Source: Sepiola atlantica (lineage: Eukaryota > Mollusca > Cephalopoda > Sepiida > Sepiolidae). From it: DNA of 64,000 bases. Position numbers and translations under genes: made by a program. The DNA lies in the NCBI GenBank assembly GCA_963556195.1, contig OY744528.1:55410066-55474065 (forward strand). Reading direction: 5' to 3'. The notes beneath the pieces were generated by a model. The model ran no database searches, was not told the origin of the DNA, and saw only the letters and a program-made list of their open reading frames with translations. This document shows, in pieces, positions 1-10,799 of the stretch. Positions within the stretch are counted from its first letter, which is position 1, and each line of letters opens with the position of its first letter.

Positions 1-370
1 ACTTTCCAATCACTTTTAAGATGCTTTCATTTTAAATCACTTTTATGACTTATCTATTTCAGATCAATCTTGTGACTCTTTCATTTCCTATTACTTTTAT
101 GTGTTTTTTATTTCCTATCACTTTTATGACTTTTTCATTTGCAATCACTTTTATGACTCATTTATTTCCAACCACTGTTATGACTCTTTCATTTCCAATC
201 ACTTTTATGACTTATATTTCCAATCACTTTTATGACTCTTATATTTTCAATCACCTTTTGTACTCTTTCATTTCCAATCACTTTTATGTCTCTTATATTT
301 CCAATCACTTTTATGTCTCTTATATTTTCAATCACTTTTATGCCTTTAATATTTCCAATTACTTTTCATA
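1..370. repeat. 27-bp minisatellite array (first block)
   Basis: Degenerate tandem repeat of about 27 bp, built on ACTTTTATGACTCTTTC followed by ATTTCCAATC, truncated by the window start. Because 27 is a multiple of three it produces a spurious open frame of repeated MTLSFPITF. The same unit in the same orientation recurs at 10800-11480, on the other side of exon 1. It is followed by a short (AAT)n run near 376-400. Confidence 0.9.
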
Positions 371-1162
371 AACATCAATAATAATAATAATAATAATAAT
401 ACACAATTTTTTAATTTTTGTAAACTAACACATTTTTCTCTTAAATGTATTAAATCTTAGAAGAATTCCTGAAAAATAGAAAAAATACCAATTTTAACAA
501 AAGCAACCAAAAAATGTCTTAATTGAAACTTGAGTTTAATTAACTAGTGTTTCTACCTGTTTTCAACATTTTTTTGCTTGAACATGAGACATTTTTTTTA
601 TATACATAAATACAAAAGGGATTTGTTGTTGAAGAGTTTGGTTGTAGTTAGAATTAGCTGGGCTTTATTTTCACTGTCTTTATTGTTCTTTAGATAGCTC
701 GGCAGCAAAATGTTTCATTGATCCTCTGTATAGTAGAAAAAAAATTACTAAATTCCATTAAGGTGTTTTGCTTGACTCTGAGAAACATAGAAAATCATGA
801 TCATTACATATATTTCTTGATAAGTGCTTCATCTAATCTCAAGGCACCCCTGTCAATCATAATGTATAAACCCTTGCACCTCAATCAAAAGCTTACTCCT
901 GCCAAAGAATATGCAACATGGTCGACAATCACTTACAATCTATCCTCTCCAAAAGAAACACTAAGAGTTTATGGCTGTGCATACTACTTATAGTTACTAC
1001 ATTAATGTCAGATGAAATCAACAAGAATGTTGCTAAAATGCAAAGCAAGGCTGAGTTTTGAAAAAGACTTCTTTTTCTCCATCTTACTAAATACTTACAG
1101 TACTTTTTTTCATATACTTTTAAAATCACTTGAACAATGAACCTTGTTTTTCTTTTTTATAG

Positions 1163-1324
1163 GTAATTGAATCAAAATTAAAAGAGGAACGAGATGAAAT
1201 GAAGAAGAAATTGTATTGGTATGCTTATAATCAACAGCTGCTCGATCAAGACATTGCTGTCTTCAAGCAGAAAGACAAGGAGATGGAAAGACTCAATAAG
1301 AAAATTGAACAACTTCAATCAGAG
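1163..1324 (+). CDS. CEP162: CEP162-like gene, exon a (54 codons, phase 0-0)
   Basis: First visible coding exon of a centrosomal coiled-coil protein. Known CEP162 binds microtubules at the distal end of centrioles and helps assemble the ciliary transition zone. The exon follows a pyrimidine-rich tract ending TTTTTTATAG and ends GAG|GTAAAA. It reads VIESKLKEERDEMKKK, then a WYAYNQQLLDQD segment and a heptad-rich run ending EQLQSE. The W-Y-x-x-N-Q-x-L-L-D block is what I recall from the CEP162 coiled coil. It is phase 0 at both ends and joins exon b directly. Upstream exons must lie before the window. The product name rests on remembered family features, not on an alignment. Confidence 0.85.
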
Positions 1325-1399
1325 GTAAAATAAATGAAAATAGAAAAAGAATTAAAAACATTTAAAAGAAATGGGCATTCATATTAGTAAAATAGTCTT

Positions 1400-2320
1400 G
1401 TATAACGAAGGACCCCACACTCTTCGCCCCGTGGGTATCGTTGTCGGCCACTCGCGCACAGGTGTTTGATATCCCGGTCGCGGTGCCGAGTAAAACAGAT
1501 ACCTCACTCTGATCCGGTGTCACTGAACCCCTTGTAACATAGGTGGTCCACTCGTGTCTCTATCTCTGTACTCACACATTTGGTTCTCTGTGCAGAAATC
1601 TTTCTAGACTGTGAACACCCTCTTTGGCCAGTGATTGTCAATAGCGGCTGTAAAAAGAAAGATGTGTTAAATCTCCTCCGAGTCGGATGATGATGATTTC
1701 GTGATTCTGTGAAGGCAAAGTTACTTAAGCAGAACAAATCGACAATAGAATAATTCAACAACATCGGTTTCTTTTTGTATCAAATAATTATTAACAAGAT
1801 AACAACTGTTTTTAAACGTTGAATCAAAGTCTGCTTTTCGATAATGTCATTGTTTACTAACTATCTCGTCTGTGTGTGTGTGTGTGTGTGAATCACTTTT
1901 ACGACTGCAAAGCCTTAATTGAGACATAACTTGTCTACTGAACGGTGGAGGAGGAAATCCTATGGCCTGTGCCATCCCAAACGAGAGCGATCGTTCACGC
2001 AACACCCTCGCTTGGCCGGCGCTCGTGTCTGAGCGCCCGCTAACACAACCGTCCAAGCCGCGAACCCAAATCTAACTGGCTGTGTAACTGTCTTTTCGCT
2101 CTAACACCAAAGTTCCCCTCTCTCCCCAAAAAGGCATATTGTCACACCTTCTCCCTTTCTTGGGAGTGGGTTGGGGTTGTATTGAATTTCTCTCTCAAAA
2201 GGTAAGTACTCTCTTTCTCTCTCTGTATGGGGGGGGGGCAGGTTCGCGCGCGACCCCCCACGAGCTGATATTCATCAGTGACTAAAAGACCCTTGACCAA
2301 AATTGTTCAGCTGGTCAAAC
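1400..2320. other. GC-richer intronic block, unclassified
   Basis: This block is clearly richer in G+C than the surrounding intron. It contains a (TG)n stretch near 1870-1890, a poly-G run near 2230 and a strong donor-like site (AAAG|GTAAGTACT) near 2200. No coding domain is recognisable on either strand. It could be a solo LTR or a leader of a retroelement; neither matching end was identified. Confidence 0.35.
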
Positions 2321-3269
2321 TCATCGACGTACAGACTTAATTGCTACAGACAACAATTTAAGGAATCCTTCCAGACTTTTCGGCACCATCCTCCCAGCTT
2401 GTTTTGAATAGCTGATTCCGTGTGAATATATACTAGTCTCAATTCTCTATCCCAATTCTACGTAGGGCCTAACCATCACCAAGATGCATACTAGTGCGCC
2501 CTAAAGTGCAGATCTCTGTCGGTCCTATTGGTCCTGTCACATTGTAGGGAGATTCTAAATATCAAAATAGGTAGATAAATGTTCGTAAAATCGTTTCTTA
2601 ATCCACTCTATCTAAAAACTAAAAATATGACAGTGAAAACAAAAACGAATAAGCTCAAACCACCAAAAACAAAAATTTGCCTCCTCCCTTGAGTTTTGCG
2701 TTCACAAATATTTGAGAGCTTAAAACCAACATCGATGACGTAGAATCCTTTCTCCTAGTAAACTCCCTGGATATCCTAGCACTAAATGAAACAAAGCTAC
2801 ACTCATCGATCTCAAACCACTTTGACATGACTGGATACCTCCTACTCTGCCAAAAGGACTCTAACAAACATATGCAAGGACAGAGTCTATATTCATAACA
2901 CCCTTTACTAGAGAACATAGTCTAAAATCTGAAAACCAGGTCTATGTATGCTTTAGATTAAGTTTACAACACAGAATTAGCTACTTATATTTCCTCTATC
3001 GTACTCCTTCGAGGGTCGATCCTTGGATCATAATTGTTCCTGATTTTCATAAACGACCTCCCTGATGTAATTGTGCCTGAGATGGGTATATTTGCTGATG
3101 ACAACACACTCTATTCTTGACATGAGGGCAAAATGAACCAACACATATCCAAATACTTAGAAAATTACCCCCAGTCTGTAGTGGAATGGGGACAGGAATT
3201 GATGGTAACGGTTAATGCTAATAAGACAAAGTTCCTTTCCTTTACAACTATGATAAACCTCTTCAACCC
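2320..3269 (+). mobile_element. Non-LTR retrotransposon (LINE A), 5' part: endonuclease and RT fragments
   Basis: Decayed LINE. Around 2740-2960 one frame gives an APE-type endonuclease segment (VNSLDILALNETKLHSS, then later LSLQHRISYLYFLYRTPS). Near 3010-3030 it jumps abruptly to the late reverse-transcriptase region (a FINDLPD-like segment, then FADDNTLYS, then NQHISKYLENYPQSVVEWG). Most of the RT is therefore internally deleted. The reading stops at 3269 where an LTR element is inserted, and resumes at 6376. A close relative lies on the minus strand at 57490-59870. Confidence 0.8.
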
Positions 3270-3470
3270 TGTAAGAAAGCAACACACAAAACAAAACAAA
3301 AAATCCGGGACAATCGTCTAACAATCAACCGTTGTTCTTGACGCCTTTTTTTCCATCCCAAATCCTTTTGTTTTATCAGTTCACCTGGATGCTATGCAAA
3401 TTTCTTGTATGGCACAGGCTATTTTTTGGCATTTATGTCAGGGGGACTGCCCCCTGTTCTCATCATCACA
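3270..3470 (-). repeat. 3' LTR of the nested LTR element
   Basis: About 201 bp. Positions 3310-3429 match 6221-6340 with roughly 15 differences by eye, in the same orientation. On the minus strand it starts TGTGATG and ends CTTACA, the usual TG...CA form. The pol reading frame runs about 30 bp into its beginning. Confidence 0.75.
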
Positions 3471-4100
3471 CATGCAGCAGCTGCGAGGTGGCCTCCTTCG
3501 TTTGTGGCTCCTTCTGAGGCGTGGCACAGCTGATTCAGTCGCTTCTTCAGGTGGTTCTACTGAGACATGTTTATCTTCACTATTGTTGTTGTCACTGTCA
3601 CTGTCGCTTAACCGAGTAAGGCTATCATCGACCAAGCTATTGTCCTCGTCATTCATCATCGGCACACACAATTCGCCATCGCTTGACGCTGAACTTCCAC
3701 TGTCTTCAGAATTGCTCACCATCTGAGGATACGGGCGAAGATCTCTTACATGGCGAGGCACTTCATCCACACACACCATTTGGGAACTCACCACCTTTGT
3801 AACAGTTCCTGTCCTCCATGCACTTGTGCATCTGTTTGGCTGGGCTCCCACCAGCACAACATCTCTCTGTTCATAAATTTCATGCTTGTATTCTCATAGT
3901 AATAGAATGGCTTCATCGATGCCTTTCACCTGGACTTCATACTTGTACAGTGCATTTGCCGGAGCCGGAGCACTATGGACATCGTCTTTTGGTGTGATAT
4001 TGTACCAATAAACCACCTCTTCAGCAGTGCATTCCTTCCTAGCGGTAATCCGTTTTATAGATTTATGGGACCTCTCGACAATACCATTCCCTGTCGGCTT
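3438..4100 (-). pseudogene. Integrase C-terminal region of the nested LTR element
   Basis: Reading 4100 to 3438 on the minus strand: a segment with GIVERSHKSIKRI (end of the integrase core), a stretch with YNITPKDDVHSAPA, and the DNA-binding tail (WRTGTVTKVVSSQ, then VPRHVRDLRPYPQ) followed by an acidic, serine-rich end. The preceding integrase zinc-binding and catalytic core are absent; RNase H is joined almost directly to this tail near 4095-4110. One frameshift separates the tail from the upstream part. Confidence 0.75.
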
Positions 4101-4425
4101 TAGTGCTCACTCTGGATTCGTTAGTCAACATGTTAGTAAGCCATTGGTGAACACATAAGAAGTCGGTCTTCAGGTGTAAGGATTTGACCTCCCAGAGTAG
4201 AACCAAGTTTAGAATAGCATCCAACTCTGCAAGGTTTATGTATCGTGTGTTCAATTCTGGCTGCATCCAACACGATTCTTCAATCACGGTCCCATGTGAT
4301 TCAAGCAGGACGCCTGTTACCAAAGAACTTGCGTCAACCAACACATCAAGCTCCTCACCATTGACGCAACATTTACCTTTGCATGGGTCAGCCTGACTTA
4401 CTCTATTGATAGTCTCTGTTAGCAT
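4100..4425 (-). pseudogene. RNase H domain of the nested LTR element
   Basis: The minus-strand frame contains LDVLVDASSLVTGVLL (the first catalytic Asp region), INLAELDAILNLVLLW (the Glu helix) and LKTDFLCVHQWLTNML (the third acidic motif), in the order expected for retroelement RNase H. It runs on from the RT segment through a linker at 4425-4604. The end (about residue 108) changes frame into the integrase tail. Confidence 0.75.
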
Positions 4426-4603
4426 ACTTCTTAATGGGACATCCTCGGTTTTATCATCCCATCTTTCTGTCTCCGCGATAACCTTTCACTTGATGACACT
4501 AGTCACTACTCGCAGCCAGCCGCACACTTGGAGATGCCCAACAAGCTTTCCGCAGAGAGAGAACACCTTTCTTCTGATAATCATGTCTGGGACGTCCGGA
4601 CGC

Positions 4604-4960
4604 TCATTCCCGGACAGTTAAGTCAAGCACCCGAGCCCCATCCTTCAGTCGTTCCGGAGTTTTTCTGGCCAGTCCAAAATGGAACAAATGTTCAGCAACA
4701 CTGGTTGCGGATGCAACACTTTCATCCACATACACAGCATCGATGTAAGTCGAGGTCGCCTTCTTGATGTTTTTGTCTTGCGATAAGACTGTATTCACAA
4801 TGGACCTCATTATTTGCGTGGCCACATTTAGACCAAGTCCCATCCTCATTAAACAGTACCTTCTATCTTGGAAAACAATGGTCGAATAGGGCCAAAGTGA
4901 CTCATCAATGCACACTTAAAGATAAGTAGATCGGAGATCCAGCAACGCTACATTTGATCC
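4604..4960 (-). pseudogene. Reverse transcriptase fragment of the nested LTR element
   Basis: The minus-strand reading gives FQDRRYCLMRMGLGLNVAT, the palm segment before the active site, followed by YIDAVYVDES at the place where the YxDD catalytic box should be; the second Asp is replaced by Ala. The thumb part (FHFGLARKTPERL) follows. The RT fingers upstream are lost or unreadable. It belongs to the element with protease at 5482-5748. Confidence 0.75.
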
Positions 4961-5481
4961 TTGCCATTTCCATTCCCTCAGTTTGCTGGTGCAAGTATAT
5001 GCATCCACATTAAGTCTATTACAGGGTGCACTTTTCATTTATTCTGTTGAACGACAGATAATAATCAATTTCTGCCCTGCTACAACCATCGTGCCGATGA
5101 ACGCGATGTTGTCTCACCATCCACTAGTCAAACTCTTTAACCTCTATCCTCGAGTCAAACTCTTTAACCCCTATCCTCGAGAGAACTTTGGGCCTTGATA
5201 AGAGGTTACCTTTAATGTAAAAAAAAAAACTCCGCTCAAAAATTGGGTTCTTCATTGATAAGAGCTGGTGCAGCCGTGCAAACAGAAACTGGCCCGTCAA
5301 GAAATTGGATCTCCTCTGACTTCAAGATGGATACTCTGCCTAGAGGTTTTATCGCATCTATCCCCATCAACAGGTCGAACCCAAGCGGGCCCCTACCATT
5401 ACCAGGACCTCAATTACAACTGCACGTCCACTCTTCAGTCAGAGGTTAACAGACCCAACTCCATATGTCTGCGTTCTCTCG

Positions 5482-6221
5482 CTAATAGTAACCACCTTGA
5501 TGGTCTGCTTTTGCCACAGCCGGTGCACTTTTTTTGCTCACTATGGTGCAGGAACACCCAGAATCAACTAGTGCAATGCACTCTTTCCCGTTTACAGCTA
5601 CTCTTACAGTTGACAGTGTCGAGTTAACTTCTTGTCTGGGGAATGTCCCCAAAACCTTTTCCAAGACAATCCACATCGGTAACAATGTGCACCACTTCTG
5701 CGCAGTTCGGAGTTCTGAGCTCTCCATCTGTCGCACCAAGTGAAACAATCTGTAGCTAAGTGGTTAATTCCATCGCATTCGAAACACCTTATTCTGGTGT
5801 TCTGCATCTGGCTTTCCACAACTGCCGTAATTAATGTGGGTCCGGGCAGATCATCTTTCAATATAGCTCTCGCTCGAGCCAGTAGCTGAGAAATGCTTAT
5901 TTCCCCCATTCGAAAAGGAGCTTAAAGGAGCTGTCGGACATGGTCGGGCAACCCAGGCTACTTTGAGGCTTCAATCCGTCATACCACTGAATGGTACAGG
6001 AATCTTTCGTATGTCAGCCAGATAAACATCTATGGTTTCACCCGAGTGCATGCAGCGTGCCACAAACTGTGCATATGCCGCATAGGAGTCCAAGTCAAAC
6101 GTTGTAAATAAAGCTTCCTTTATGGAGGCATAATCCACCGTTTTTTCTTAACTCAATTGTTGGTACACCGCAAAGGCACCGCCTGTCAAATGCATAGGGA
6201 TTATGCATTCTATCTTCTTTA
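5482..6221 (-). pseudogene. Gag C-terminus, zinc knuckles and protease of the nested LTR element
   Basis: On the minus strand, 6221 to 5930 gives a gag core piece (ALFTTFDLDSYAAYAQFVA). From 5909 a segment holds a CCHC-like knuckle (CFECDGINHLATDC) and a second Cys motif (CYRCGLSWKRFWGH). In another frame an aspartic-protease core follows (CIALVDSGCSCTIVS, with DSG as catalytic triad). Gag starts mid-domain directly against the truncated 5' LTR at 6221, so its N-terminus and leader are deleted. Confidence 0.8.
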
Positions 6222-6375
6222 CAATCGTTTAACAATCAACCGTCGTTCATGCGGCCTTTTTTTCCTTCTCAAATCCTTTCATTTTATCAGTTCATCTGGA
6301 TGCTGTGCAAATTTCATGCATAGCACAGGCTATTTTTTGTCGTTGTTGTTGAGGGGATTGGCTCAGTCCATTACA
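6221..6375 (-). repeat. 5' LTR (truncated) of the nested LTR element
   Basis: On the minus strand it begins TGTAATGG at 6375. Positions 6221-6340 match the 3' LTR. Its inner end is missing: the LTR passes straight into the middle of gag at 6221. Confidence 0.7.
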
Positions 6376-7030
6376 AACCCCCGATTGGCTAATAGCACGC
6401 TACCTGAGAGTTCATCATTAAAACTCCTCAGCCTAACATTCACAGGTAACATGAATTGGAACAAATACGTGGAAGACATTGCGAAGGAAGCTACAATGAA
6501 AGTTGGCTCCCTCTACCGTGCTAAAAAACTTCTCACACCTGCCAGTATCCTATATCTCTACAAAGCCACCCATGCATGGAGTATTGTTGTCACATATGGG
6601 CAGGTGCACCTACTACTAACCTCTCCCTCTTAGACAGGGTCCATAGAAGAGCCTCTAGTCTAATAGGGCCCACACTATCTACCAATTCCAGTCCCACAAT
6701 ATTGAATTCCAGTGCTTGTTTTACAAGTACTTTAATGGAACATGCTCCGATGAACTTGCCCCTCTGACATAAATACCACCGACTGACCCGACAATCAGCA
6801 AAGTCCCACCCCTTCACTGTAGAGATCCCCTTGTACTACTCGCCTTTGAACTTACCTCTGCTCACTGTTTCCCAGATTGTACCAACATGCAGACATTTAA
6901 ATTTAATGTGAACAAACATCTCGCTACACAACTCTTTACTTAGGATGCCCCTGTAGGTATGGCCCCTAATTCACAGTAGCCCCTTATGTCTCAGTGGCAA
7001 TGTGCCTTGTTTGGAGTGAATCAAAGTATT
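6376..7030 (+). mobile_element. LINE A, 3' part: C-terminal region of the RT ORF
   Basis: Continuation of LINE A beyond the nested element. It reads LANSTLPESSSLKLLSLTF and NMNWNKYVEDIAKEA, then in a shifted frame EYCCHIWAGAPTTNLSLLD and the terminal region with KSHPFTVEIPLYY. This matches the order of the minus-strand copy at 57490-58100. The end of the LINE is near 7030. Confidence 0.8.
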
Positions 7031-7039
7031 AAAAAAAAG

Positions 7040-7310
7040 TGTAATGTCGTTGCCTTGGCTAATACAGTAATTAGCATAGCCAGTATACAAGTAACCAGTA
7101 TACAATAATCCGGCATCTTTGATGTTGCCGATAGAATTGAATATTGAAGGACCTGAACGAGCAGAAGTTTGGATAAAATGCTTTGAAGCACACGCCAGAA
7201 TAAAAAAGTTACAAGACAGCCATGTATCAAGAAATCATGGACTTATTTTTGGCTACTGTGGGATTTTAAGCCATAAGGAAGAATTTGATTACTTAAGATG
7301 ATGGTTAAAC
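7040..7310 (+). mobile_element. Gypsy-type LTR fragment plus gag N-terminus (truncated copy)
   Basis: It begins TGTAATGTCG at 7040. About 80 bp match the LTR starts at 30517 and 33802 (shared core ATACAGTAATTAG). It is followed by a gag start (GPERAEVWIKCFEAHARIK) that also follows the LTR at 30517. The element is lost after about 7300. Confidence 0.7.
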
Positions 7311-7590
7311 AAGTATTTGTTGATATTGGACTTGAAGACGACTATGTTGTAGTCAGCAGATCCATCAGACAGGAAATTTTTGGGAAGAAACTCTGCTCAT
7401 GGAAGTTCTGTTTGGTTTAAAACCAATTGGATACACAGGAAGAAAAGAAAGTTCTTTGAAGTGGTGATAGCTAGATGAGTTCTTGCTGTGAATATTTTAG
7501 AGAGCTTGGAGCTCAGTCAGGCACCTCCCATGGAAATACCGATAGAGTAGAGAAAGACTAGCAATGTCTCTTCTGTAGGGAAGAGAAGGG
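7310..7590. other. Intronic stretch related to 44050-44400
   Basis: No domain is recognisable. Parts (an AGGAAGAAAAGAAAGTTCTTTG block near 7438-7462 and a GTTGATATTGGA-like block before it) resemble 44120-44270, so it is probably a dispersed repeat. Confidence 0.4.
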
Positions 7591-8105
7591 ATCAATCTTT
7601 ACTCGATTGCAAAGTCAATTTTGGCAAGAAAGAGTGCTCTGAGCAGCATATTCCCAGATGTGGTACTCTATCTTAGGATGTAATTGACTCTTATACAGGT
7701 AGAGGATTGCATCAGGAGTCAGGTACTTTCTGTAGAAAGAGAATGATGCAACCATTTTTCCAGCGACGTTAGCAAAGATTTTATGTAAGTTTTCCATTTT
7801 AGGTCTTGCATGAAAGTCAATCAAGTTTATCAAAAGAAGGATTCGAGCATTCATGGTGAAAGGAGAGAGCTTCATTTTAGAAATGTTGAAAGCAACAAGC
7901 CACTTTTATCCCCAACGAACCAAGTGCTCAAGAGGATCAGCAAGATCTTGATCACTAATGCTTTTCGAAGTGCTGGTGTAGACAGTTGTTTTGTTTGTAT
8001 AGATTTCAATGAATTATTTCAGAATAGGACTTAAAAGATCATTGATGAAGATCAGGAAGAGAGTTGTGCCCAAAATTGATCCTTGAGGCACTTTTTTATG
8101 ATCTG
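7590..8105 (-). mobile_element. LINE fragment: late RT and C-terminal region
   Basis: The minus strand reads GSILGTTLFLIFINDLL (the RT segment just before the active site) near 8040-8090, then ISKMKLSPFTMNARILLL and LTPDAILYLYKSQLHPKIE down to 7615. This is the same region as LINE A but from a different family. It abuts an RTE-type LINE at about 8105. Confidence 0.75.
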
Positions 8106-8109
8106 TAGT

Positions 8110-8850
8110 ATATCAGGAAACCTAGTTTGCTCAGACCCCATCTTTGCTTTGCAGATTGCTCTTCTTTCTGTCCTCTTTGCCCCCATTCACTAAACCTTTT
8201 CTTCACTCACTCCATCATTTCAGCTTTTCTTTGATATGCTTCTCAACTTCCCCATTCTACCATCATGTCATGTCTTGGAGGCCCTTTCGTCCACCCACAA
8301 GTATATCCTTCAACTTTTCCCACTGTTCTTCCACACTTCCTGAAGTGGATCTGGTAATCACTTGGTCTTGGTCTTGGTCTTGGTCTTGGTCTTGGTCTTG
8401 GTCTTGGTTTAAAATGATCTTCATTTAACCCTCACACCTTTCTCCTGTGAATAAACTTTCTCTTTACCTCATGAACTTTCTTCAACTTAAAGATTATAGC
8501 GACTGGTTTGTGCTGTGGCACAATTTCTTTACAAGGTATTACTTTCACATCACTCGAGAGCTATCTGTCCTTTTTCCTTACCAACTTTGCTGTTCCAGAT
8601 TCATATGTAACAAGATGGCTTTCCCTTTTCTTAAAAACAGTATTTGCAACCAAGTTCTAAGATTCGTTATCCTTTTGTAGTCCTATCAGCATATCTATTT
8701 CCTCCATGAATACCCTCAAAACCACCAGGGTTATTTCCAACATGACCATTCAAATATCCTGCCAGAGCAAGAACTTCTTTCTTACCAACTTTACAAGTTA
8801 CTGCAATAAACCTGTGTTATAAAACTCTTCTTTCACATCTTCGCTCAAAC
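8110..8850 (-). mobile_element. RTE-type LINE fragment: endonuclease C-terminus and linker
   Basis: The minus strand gives LNGHVGNNPGGFEGIHGGN (endonuclease core) at about 8715-8775, then HLVTYESG and DVKVIPCKEIVPQHKPV (the C-terminal part with its His), then a linker with WW-N-GEVEKHIKEK. These are RTE-clade features. A (CTTGGT)n microsatellite lies in the linker. Multiple stops and shifts are present. Confidence 0.75.
8361..8408. repeat. (CTTGGT)8 microsatellite
   Basis: Eight uninterrupted hexanucleotide units inside the linker of a minus-strand RTE LINE. Its length is a multiple of three, so it could expand without shifting the frame. Confidence 0.95.
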
Positions 8851-9090
8851 CACATTGCTGTTTCAAAATTAACGGTTACGAACAGACAAATCTTAAATTG
8901 TGCTCATTCAACATTTTAAGTTAAAGGTGTTGAAATCTAGATAAATTACCTTTAACTTTGTTGTATAGACATTTTTCCTCTTCAGCTTTTATGGAAATTA
9001 CAACGATTTGACAACTTTTTTTTTTTTATTCTAAGCAAATACCCATTCTATGGATCATGTTATTAATTTAACAAAACTGAATGATTTAGT
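8850..9090. other. Intronic, nothing recognised
   Basis: AT-rich sequence with a T run near 9020. No ORF or repeat relation was noticed. Confidence 0.5.
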
Positions 9091-9099
9091 AATATAATG

Positions 9100-10318
9100 A
9101 GAAAAGGAATAATAAAAACCAGTATATGTGGGAAGCTTTTATTAGCAATATCTCCTTCCCCTCAATTCGACAACGATTTCTCGAGAAATTCTCACATACT
9201 TTTCGGGAAGCATACAAGATGGCAAGATCTCTTGAACAAGCCGAAAAACACTGTGTGCTACAACCAAGAGAGTATGATTTCCGCACCAATAATTTCTCTC
9301 AGGAGAAAATACAAGTCTGGGAGCGACACAAAAATATATACGAGGCCGAAGGAAATTTGTTTTTTCTGCAGGAATTCCCGTCATCCACGTTGCCTTTCTC
9401 CGACACCTGATTCAAACTTCAAAAAATGTTTGAGAAAAGACATTGGGCCAAAGTCTGCAGATCTTCCGTATTGGCAGTGTCAAATAAAGATGAATTCCGT
9501 AGTCTCGCATAACTAGTAAGAGAAAAAAAACATTACATTGACTAAGTGTAAAATAAATAAAGTCAATGCCATGGTAGATTTTGGTAGCATAGGGACTTTT
9601 ATTAATGACAATACTGCAAAAAAAAATGAACCTTAAAATTATTCTCAAACAAAAGCCTAACATGTGTGCGAAAATTGTTGGAGAAACTAAAGTCGATATC
9701 TCCCTAAGCAATAGTACACACTCTGAAATGATAGTGGCGGTAATTAAGAATCTGTCGATATTATCATAGGGAAAGATGTTCTATATAAATACAAAAATGT
9801 AACCTTCAAATTTGATGGACTGGCGGACGAACTTATTATCGGAGCAGTCACTAAGAATAATCGTTTCTTCACCCCCCCCCCATTATTTTCTCATCTCTCT
9901 ACAAACACAACTTCAATCAGCACCAAGTCATGCCACCACACAATTGCTGATAGCATATTCATAAGAACAGAGACTGCAAAATTGTTGGAGAAAAATATTA
10001 TAGAACTCTTAATTTCACCTTGGCATGCACAGGTTCTAGTAACATTAAATGAAAACCAGGAAAAAAATGGTGATCGATTATAGCGACACCACCAACAGAT
10101 TCACAGAACTAGATGCTTATTTTTACTTCTCTTGATGTTAAATCAGCTTACCACCAAATCAGTAACGAAGATCGTAAATTTACAGCCTTTGAGGTAGATG
10201 GTAAATTATACCAGTTTACTCGTCTGCCATTCGGTGTTACTAATGGAGTGAGTGTGTTCCAAAGAAGCATTGACAGCATTATCAGGTACATTTGTCTATG
10301 TAGATAACGTTACCCAAT
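9100..10318 (+). mobile_element. Gypsy fragment: gag, zinc knuckle, protease, RT
   Basis: The plus strand reads gag (WEAFISNISFPSIRQRFL, then MARSLEQAEKHC), a CCHC knuckle beginning CFFCRNSRHPRC, a protease remnant (VNAMVDFGSIGTFIND), and RT (LDVKSAYHQISNEDRKF and FTRLPFGVTNGVSVFQR, with the catalytic box reading YVDN instead of YxDD). Stops and frameshifts are frequent. It ends at about 10318, where an inverted gag copy starts. Confidence 0.85.
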
Positions 10319-10760
10319 TTTCTCCTGAAGAGATTATTGGGGGCGGTAATCATACTCTAACACGCAGAGTGTTTTTCAGCTTGTTCAAGAGATCTTGCCA
10401 TCTCGTACTTCCTGAAAAGTTATTGAGGATTTCTTGAGAAGTCACTTTTGAATTGAACAGGAAGAGATACTGCTAATAAAAGCCTCCTGCATATACTGGT
10501 TTTTATTTACTTCAGCACTCACGGCCTGGAAATTGCATGTTTTAGCAAGGTTTTTCAACTGTGACATGAAAGAATCCACTGTTTCAAATACTTCTGCCGA
10601 TATGCTATTTATCAATGCAGTTTCTTCAGTGCCGTTAACTGTACGCAGGTAATTCATGAAAGTAACCTTCCAATGTTTGTATTTTTTTCTGCTGTAGACT
10701 CGGTGTTAAATCGTTCAGGACGAAGTATGCTGTCCATTTCGTTTTGTAATTAAATTTGTA
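10318..10760 (-). mobile_element. Inverted Gypsy gag fragment, same family
   Basis: The minus strand reads the N-terminal gag (ILRPERFNTEST, then NYLRTVNGTEETALINSI), then FMSQLKNLAKTCNFQAVSA and YMQEAFISSISSCSIQKR, matching the plus-strand gag at 9110-9310. The two copies point away from a common junction at about 10318 and form long inverted arms with about 1 kb between them. Confidence 0.8.
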
Positions 10761-10799
10761 ATGAGAACGAGAATAATAAAAGACCATCATACCTTTAGT

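Larger units (their letters stand above)
3270..6375 (-). mobile_element. LTR retrotransposon inserted in LINE A, flanked by AACCC target duplication
   Basis: Minus-strand Ty3/Gypsy-like element. On the plus strand it begins TGTAAG at 3270 and ends ATTACA at 6375. Both ends are flanked by AACCC (3265-3269 and 6376-6380), a 5-bp target-site duplication. Reading from high to low coordinates it holds a truncated 5' LTR, partial gag, zinc knuckles, protease, RT, RNase H and an integrase tail. Removing the element and one AACCC copy puts the two LINE A halves back in one frame. Several frameshifts, an internal integrase deletion and a gag-leader deletion make it non-functional. Confidence 0.85.

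Noticed and set aside
45..371. Open frame rich in M-T-L-S-F-P-I-T-F
   Set aside because: Product of the 27-bp minisatellite; degenerate units and no splice context.
1400..2320. CpG-island promoter of a host gene
   Set aside because: It lies inside an intron with coding exons on the same strand after it, has no associated first exon, and looks like an inserted repeat.
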